Below, piece by piece: positions 58,577 to 64,000 of a stretch of DNA of 64,000 nucleotides. Position 1 is the stretch's first letter; each line of letters opens with the position of its first letter. Source of the DNA: Roseovarius sp. Its GTDB lineage: Bacteria; Pseudomonadota; Alphaproteobacteria; Rhodobacterales; Rhodobacteraceae. Under the pieces are notes generated by a model. That model searched no databases. It saw nothing but the letters and a program-made list of their open reading frames with translations, and was not told where the DNA came from. The position numbers and the translations under genes were made by a program. The stretch spans positions 305,360-369,359 of the forward strand of contig JAOSKR010000003.1 in assembly GCA_027493545.1 (NCBI GenBank), read 5' to 3'.

Positions 58577-58987
58577 TCAGCGCAGCCTCGGAACGCCCCC
58601 GGCGTGGGTTTCGCGCTCGACCACGGCGGCGCGCATCGACCGCCCGATGCGGTGCGCCAGCGCCGACCACGCGGCGGCCTGACCGGGGTCGAGTTCGGCC
58701 GCGAGCACCGTGTCGAAAAGCGCCAGCCAGGTCGAGAACATCCCCGGGCTGACATTGCCGGCGCGCAGATGCGCCTCGACCGGGGTGCCCTGATAGCGGC
58801 GTTCGTGCAGGATGGTGTTGGCCCAGAAATCGGCGACCCTGGCCTCGTGCGCGGGCCAGTCGGTGACATGCACGGCAAAGATCGGGCCGAGCCCCGGGTG
58901 CTCGCGCACCGCGGCGTAGAATCGCGCGACGACCCGCTCGATATCGGGCCGGGAGACGTCGAAACGCGGGGGCAGGGCGGTGCTCAT
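58577..58987 (-). CDS. Group III truncated haemoglobin
   Basis: 136 residues from the ATG at 58985-58987. 'IERVVARFYAAVREHPGLGP' and 'ARVADFWANTILHERRYQGT' resemble the B-E helix region of group III (P-type) truncated globins; 'LRAGNVSPGMFSTWLALFDT' is the F-helix area. The proximal His is not in its usual 'H..l.l' place (the stretch reads VEAHLRAGNVS, so the His may be the one in EAHL). A role in oxygen or nitric oxide handling is family knowledge. Divergent from ileS. Confidence 0.8.
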   Translation of the reverse strand: MSTALPPRFDVSRPDIERVVARFYAAVREHPGLGPIFAVHVTDWPAHEARVADFWANTILHERRYQGTPVEAHLRAGNVSPGMFSTWLALFDTVLAAELDPGQAAAWSALAHRIGRSMRAAVVERETHAGGVPRLR

Positions 58988-59205
58988 GCCCGTTATGTGG
59001 CCCGCGTACGCAGAGCGCGCAAGGGGCTCTGGACGCGGCAGGGGCGCCGTCCTATAACCGCCCGCGTGATGAAAGGTCTTTCCATCATCGTCCGAATTAC
59101 ATGCCCGGCGCTCTGATTGCCCAGAGCGGCCGGGAACCAAGGCGCGCCCGATGCCGCGCCGCCTGTTTCGACATCCGACAAGACAGCTGACGAGGGACGC
59201 ATCAG

Positions 59206-62200
59206 ATGTGCGCCGAAACGCCCGATTACAAAGACACCCTGAACCTGCCGCGCACCGATTTCCCGATGCGCGCCGGGCTGCCCGGGCGCGAACCCGGCTG
59301 GCTGGAGCGCTGGGAGCGGCTCGGCGTCTACGACCGCCTGCGCGAGCGGGCCGCCCTCGCCCGGACGGGCGAAACCGGAAAGGCCGCGTGCCCTTTACCC
59401 TCCATGACGGGCCTCCTTATGCCAACGGGCATCTGCATATCGGCCACGCGCTCAACAAGATCCTCAAGGACATGGTGGTGCGCAGCCAGCAGATGATGGG
59501 CCGCGACGCGCGCTACATCCCCGGCTGGGACTGCCACGGCCTGCCGATCGAATGGAAGATCGAGGAGCAGTATCGCGCCAAGGGCAAGAACAAGGACGAG
59601 GTCGACATCGTCGCCTTTCGCCAGGAATGCCGCAGGTTCGCCGAAGGGTGGATCGACATCCAGCGCGAGGAATTCAAGCGCCTCGGCGTCACCGGAAGCT
59701 GGGACCGGCCCTATCTGACGATGGATTTCCGCGCCGAGCGGATCATCGCGGAAGAGTTCCAGAAATTCCTGATGAACGGCACGCTCTATCAGGGCTCCAA
59801 GCCGGTGATGTGGTCGCCCATCGAGAAGACCGCGCTCGCGGAGGCCGAGGTCGAGTATCACGACAAGGAGAGCTTTACCGTCTGGGTGAAGTTCGGGGTG
59901 CTCGCATCGCGCCCCGGCCCCCGAGCCGGGGCCTCTGTGACTGGCGAGGCCCCGGATCAGGTCCGGGGCGCGACGGCTGCGGGGCTCGAGGGCGCCCATG
60001 TCGTGATCTGGACCACCACACCGTGGACGGTCCCGTCGAACAAGGCGGTCGTCTACGGCGCCGATATCGCCTACGGCCTTTACGAGGTGACGGGTACGCC
60101 TGAAGAGTGCTGGGCCAGAGTGGGCGAGAAATACCTCCTCGCCGACAAGCTGGCCGAAGACGTGATGGCGAAGGCGCGGCTTGAGCCGGGCATGTGGCGG
60201 CGCGTACGCGATGTGAGCGAGCACGAGTTGTCTGCGCTTTCGGTCAAGCACCCCCTCGCCCATGCCGAAGGCTCGAAAGGCGAATGGGACGACCCCCGAG
60301 ATTTCCGCGCCGCCGATTTCGTCACCGACGACGAGGGCACCGGGTTCGTGCATTGCGCGCCCTCCCACGGGATGGAGGAATACGAGCTTTTCCGCGGCCT
60401 CGGAATGCTCGATAAGGTCATCACCTGGAACGTGCTGGATGACGGATCCTTCCGCCCCGACCTGCCGTTTTTCGGCGGCACCTATATCCTTGACCGAAAA
60501 GGAAAAGAGGGCAACGCCAACAAGGCGGTGATCGACAAGCTGGCGGAGGTCGGCGGCCTCCTGGCGCGCGGCAAGATCAAGCACTCATATCCGCATTCCT
60601 GGCGCTCCAAGGCGCCGGTCATCTACCGCAACACGCCGCAATGGTTCGCTGCGATCGACCGCGACGTGGGCGACGGGCAGGACCGCTATGGCAAGACCAT
60701 CCGTCAGCGCGCGCTCCGATCCATCGACGAGCTCGTGACATGGACGCCGCAGACCGGGCGCAACCGGCTTTACTCGATGATAGAGGCGCGCCCCGACTGG
60801 GTGCTGTCGCGCCAGCGCGCCTGGGGCGTGCCGCTCACCTGTTTCGTGAAAAAGGGCGCGCTGCCCACCGATCCGGATTTCTTGCTGCGCGACACGGCCG
60901 TCAACGCCCGCATCCTCGACGCGTTCGAGGCCGAGGGCGCGGACGCCTGGTACAAGCCCGGCGCCAAGGAACGTTTTCTGGGCGAGGATCACGATCCCGA
61001 CGAATGGGAGAAGGTCGACGACATTCTCGACGTGTGGTTCGACAGCGGCTCGACCCATGCCTTTGTCCTGCGCGACCGCGAGGACGGCAGCGAGGACGGG
61101 CTCGCGGACCTTTATCTCGAGGGCACCGACCAGCACCGAGGCTGGTTTCATTCCTCGATGCTGCAGGCCTGCGGCACCATCGGACGGGCCCCCTATCGCG
61201 GCGTGCTGACGCATGGCTTCACGCTCGACGCCAAGGGCAACAAGATGTCCAAGAGCCTCGGCAATACCGTGGTTCCCGACGAGGTGGTCAGGCAATACGG
61301 CGCCGATATCCTGCGGCTCTGGGTGGCGCAGTCGGACTATACCGCCGATCAGCGCATCGGGCCGGAAATCCTCAAAGGCGTGGCCGACAGCTATCGGCGG
61401 CTGCGCAACACCATGCGCTTTCTGCTGGGGGCGCTCAGCCATTTCCGCGAGGAGGATCGGGTCGAGCCCTCGGAGATGCCCGAGCTCGAAGCCTGGGTGC
61501 TGCATCGCCTCGCGGAACTCGACCACAAGGTGCGCACGGGCTATGCGGCCTATGATTTCCAGGGCGTGTTTCAGGCGCTCTTCAACTTCTGCACGGTCGA
61601 GCTCAGCGCGTTCTATTTCGACATCCGCAAGGACGTGCTCTATTGCGACGCCGACACGCCCCGCCGCCGAGCCGCGCGCACGGTGATGGACCTGCTCTTT
61701 CACCGGCTGACCACCGGCTCGCGCCGGTGCTGGTCTTCACCATGGAGGAGGTCTGGCTGGAACGCTTTCCCGGAGACGAGAGCAGCGTGCATCTGACGGA
61801 CATGCCCGAGACCCCCGCCGACTGGCTCGACGAGCCGCTGGCGGCGAAATGGGCGCAGGTGCGCCGGGCCCGGCGGGTGGTGACGGCGGCGCTGGAGGTG
61901 CAGCGTGCCGAAAAGGCGATCGGCGCCAGCCTCGAGGCGGCGCCGGTGGTGCATGTGCGCGATCACGAGTTGCTGGCGATCCTCAAGTCGGTCGATTTCG
62001 CCGACATCTGCATCACCTCGGGCGTCCGGCTGACAGGTGATCCGAGCCCCGCCGAGGCATTTCGCCTGCCCGAGATCGACGGCATCACCGTGGTCTTCGA
62101 GCACGCCGAGGGCAAGAAATGCCAGCGCTGCTGGAAAATCCTGGCGGATGTGGGTACGCATGCACATCCCGGCACCTGTGCGCGCTGCAGCGCCGCGCTG

Positions 62201-62206
62201 GGCTGA
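59206..62206 (+). CDS. ileS: Isoleucyl-tRNA synthetase (two frame breaks and an inserted palindromic element)
   Basis: About 1000 residues. The first frame (ATG 59206) shifts near 59393 into '[20 protein letters not shown]' (HIGH motif). '[16 protein letters not shown]' is KMSKS. The second shift is at ACCACCGGCTC (61711-61720): restoring ACCACCTGGCTC gives '[20 protein letters not shown]' and places the lost T in CCTGG. The C-terminus has the zinc motif '[14 protein letters not shown]' and 'CARC'. Between 'VWVKF' and '[10 protein letters not shown]', in the editing domain insertion, about 28 extra residues are encoded by GC hairpins. As an essential gene, both breaks are presumed errors. Confidence 0.94.
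59911..59970. repeat. Palindromic element inserted in frame in ileS
   Basis: Two GC hairpins in tandem: CCCCGGC/GCCGGGG (59912-59931) and GCCCCGGA/TCCGGGGC (59949-59969), separated by 17 bases. They encode Arg/Gly/Pro/Ala-rich residues not expected at this point of IleS and keep the frame open. It looks like a dispersed palindromic unit of the RPE kind; a shorter relative occurs at 4748-4768. Confidence 0.65.
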
Positions 62207-62366
62207 GGGGGGGCGGACATGGTGTCTGTTTCCGATACGAAACTCAGGCGCTGCCTGCCGCCGCAAGTGGGGCGGGAAATGTCGGATTCGCGACCGGTAT
62301 ACCGTCGCGGACTTTGTATTGAGCGAGCCGGAGCCCCCCCTGTCACCGCCATCCTGAGGAGCGAGC

Positions 62367-64000
62367 ATGAGCCACAAGACCGATATCGAGATCGCCCGTG
62401 AGGCCCACAAGAAGCCGATCCGAGGAGATCGGCGAAAAGCTCGGCATTCCCACGGATCATCTGCTGCCCTACGGCCACGACAAGGCCAAGGTAAGCCAGG
62501 ATTTCATCAACTCCGTTCAGGGCAAGAAGAACGGCAAGCTGATCCTGGTGACGGCGATCAACCCCACGCCCGCGGGCGAGGGCAAGACCACCACCACGGT
62601 GGGGCTCGGCGACGGGCTCAACCGGATCGGCAAGAAGGCGACGATCTGCATCCGCGAGGCCTCGCTCGGCCCGAACTTCGGCATGAAGGGCGGCGCCGCG
62701 GGGGGCGGTTATGCGCAGGTCGTGCCGATGGAGGACATGAACCTCCACTTCACCGGCGACTTTCACGCCATCACCAGCGCGCATTCGCTGCTCTCGGCGA
62801 TGATCGACAACCACATCTATTGGGGCAACGAGCTGGAGATCGACGTGCGCCGGGTGGTCTGGCGCCGGGTGGTCGACATGAACGACCGCGCACTGAGGCA
62901 GATCAACGTCTCGCTTGGCGGGGTCGCGAACGGGTTTCCGCGCGAAGCCGGGTATGACATCACGGTGGCCTCCGAGGTGATGGCGATCCTGTGCCTTGCC
63001 AGTGACCTCAAGGACCTCGAGCGGCGGCTCGGCGACATGATCGTGGCCTACCGGCGCGACCGCAGCCCGGTCCATTGCCGCGACATCAAGGCCGAGGGCG
63101 CGATGACCGTCCTGCTGAAGGACGCGATGCAGCCCAACCTGGTGCAGACGCTGGAAAACAACCCCGCCTTCGTGCATGGCGGCCCGTTCGCCAACATCGC
63201 CCATGGCTGCAACTCGGTGATCGCCACCACGACGGCGCTGAAGATTTCCGATTACGTGGTGACCGAGGCCGGCTTCGGCGCCGACCTGGGCGCCGAGAAG
63301 TTCATGAACATCAAGTGCCGCAAGGCGGGCTGGCGCCCGATTGCGTGGTGCTGGTCGCGACGGTGCGGGCGATGAAGATGAACGGCGGCGTCGCCAAGCA
63401 GGATCTGGGGCCGGAGAACGTGGACGCGGTCAGGGCCGGCTGCCCGAACCTTGGCCGCCACATCGAGAACCTCAAATCCTTCGGCGTGCCGGTCGTGGTG
63501 GCGATCAACCATTTCGTGACCGACACCGATGCCGAAGTGCAGGCGATCAAGGACTATGCCAAGGGGCTGGGTGCCGAGGCGGTTCTGTCGCGGCACTGGG
63601 AGCTGGGCGGCGAGGGGGCCGAGAATCTGGCCAGGAAGGTGGTCGAGGTCGCGGAGGCCGGGAACGCCAATTTCAGCCCGATCTACCCCGACGAGATGCC
63701 GCTCTTCGAGAAGATCAAGACCATCGCCAAGCGGATCTACTGGGCCGACGAGGTGCTGGCCGACAAGAAGGTGCGCGACCAGCTGCATCTCTGGGAAGAG
63801 CAGGGCTACGGCCACCTGCCGGTCTGCATGGCCAAGACGCAATACAGCTTTTCGACCGACCCCAACCTGCGCGGCGCGCCGACGGGCCATTCGGTGCCGG
63901 TGCGCGAGGTGCGGCTGAGCGCCGGCGCCGGCTTCGTGGTGGTGGTCTGCGGCGAGATCATGACCATGCCGGGCCTGCCAAGCCGGCCGGCGGCCGAAAC
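62367..64000 (+). CDS. fhs: Formate-tetrahydrofolate ligase (two frame breaks; 3' end beyond window)
   Basis: About 545 residues are present; only a few C-terminal residues are missing. The start '[18 protein letters not shown]' breaks at CCGAGG (62420-62425). CCAGGAG restores [20 protein letters not shown]. The P-loop is in '[20 protein letters not shown]'. The second break is at GGGCTGGCG (63327-63335): GGGCCTGGCG restores '[20 protein letters not shown]'. Both are CCWGG sites. It makes 10-formyl-tetrahydrofolate from formate and ATP, the entry or exit of one-carbon units and a natural partner for the demethylation genes near 5-8 kb. Confidence 0.93.

Overview
The window looks like chromosomal DNA of a high-GC alphaproteobacterium, most likely a Rhodobacteraceae/roseobacter-type marine bacterium. 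The reasons are the codon and GC usage, the GcvA-type LysR and BetI-type TetR regulators, the NosX-type ApbE protein, the YcjX/YcjF pair, DUF4170 next to the Kdo transferase WaaA, and Tn7-like TniA/B/Q genes next to a tRNA. No rRNA and no CRISPR array were seen.

Layout. 1-1.1 kb: end of a nitrous oxide reductase (nos) cluster, nosL (partial) and nosX. 1.4-9.6 kb: betaine module with a proX-proW-proV uptake system, a DgcA/N-methylproline-demethylase-like flavoprotein, a non-pyrrolysine MttB-family methyltransferase and a divergent LysR regulator. 9.7-10.5 kb: panB. 10.6-16.5 kb: polar amino acid ABC transporter (2 permeases, binding protein, ATPase) divergent from a TetR regulator, class I aminotransferase and dimethylargininase-type hydrolase. 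16.6-18.8 kb: membrane diguanylate cyclase and an alpha/beta-hydrolase-OsmC fusion. 18.9-21.4 kb: low-GC polymorphic-toxin island with two truncated RHS tips; one carries a metzincin-like HExxHxxGxxH domain followed by an overlapping secreted or lipoprotein gene (candidate immunity). 21.5-25.4 kb: xanthine-dehydrogenase-type molybdenum hydroxylase operon with a MoaD-like terminal gene. 25.8-40.6 kb: a degraded Tn7/Tn5053-like transposon beside tRNA-Arg(TCT), carrying two IS21-type copies and surface-glycan genes (carbamoyltransferase, GT32-like and GT25-like). 40.7-64 kb: core genes truA, ycjX, ycjF, gpmI, envC, ctpA, a glutamine amidotransferase, DUF4170, waaA, lpxK, a VasI/TagO-like secreted protein, a CaiB-type CoA transferase, a DsbA-like thioredoxin, DUF721, mutY, an AlkB-type hydroxylase, an IS1595-family element, a truncated haemoglobin, ileS and fhs (runs off the end).

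A striking property is that about 20 genes, including single-copy housekeeping genes (gpmI, ileS, fhs, truA, lysR, ctpA), are broken by one-base indels. The breaks fall mostly in two contexts: G/C runs of five or more, and CCWGG (CCAGG/CCTGG) sites. The two IS21 copies differ from each other almost only at CCWGG. This is most economically explained by residual long-read base-calling error at a modified CCWGG motif rather than by gene decay. Split genes are therefore annotated as single loci with the break stated. Breaks in the transposon and RHS island (missing ends, IS junctions) look like real degradation.
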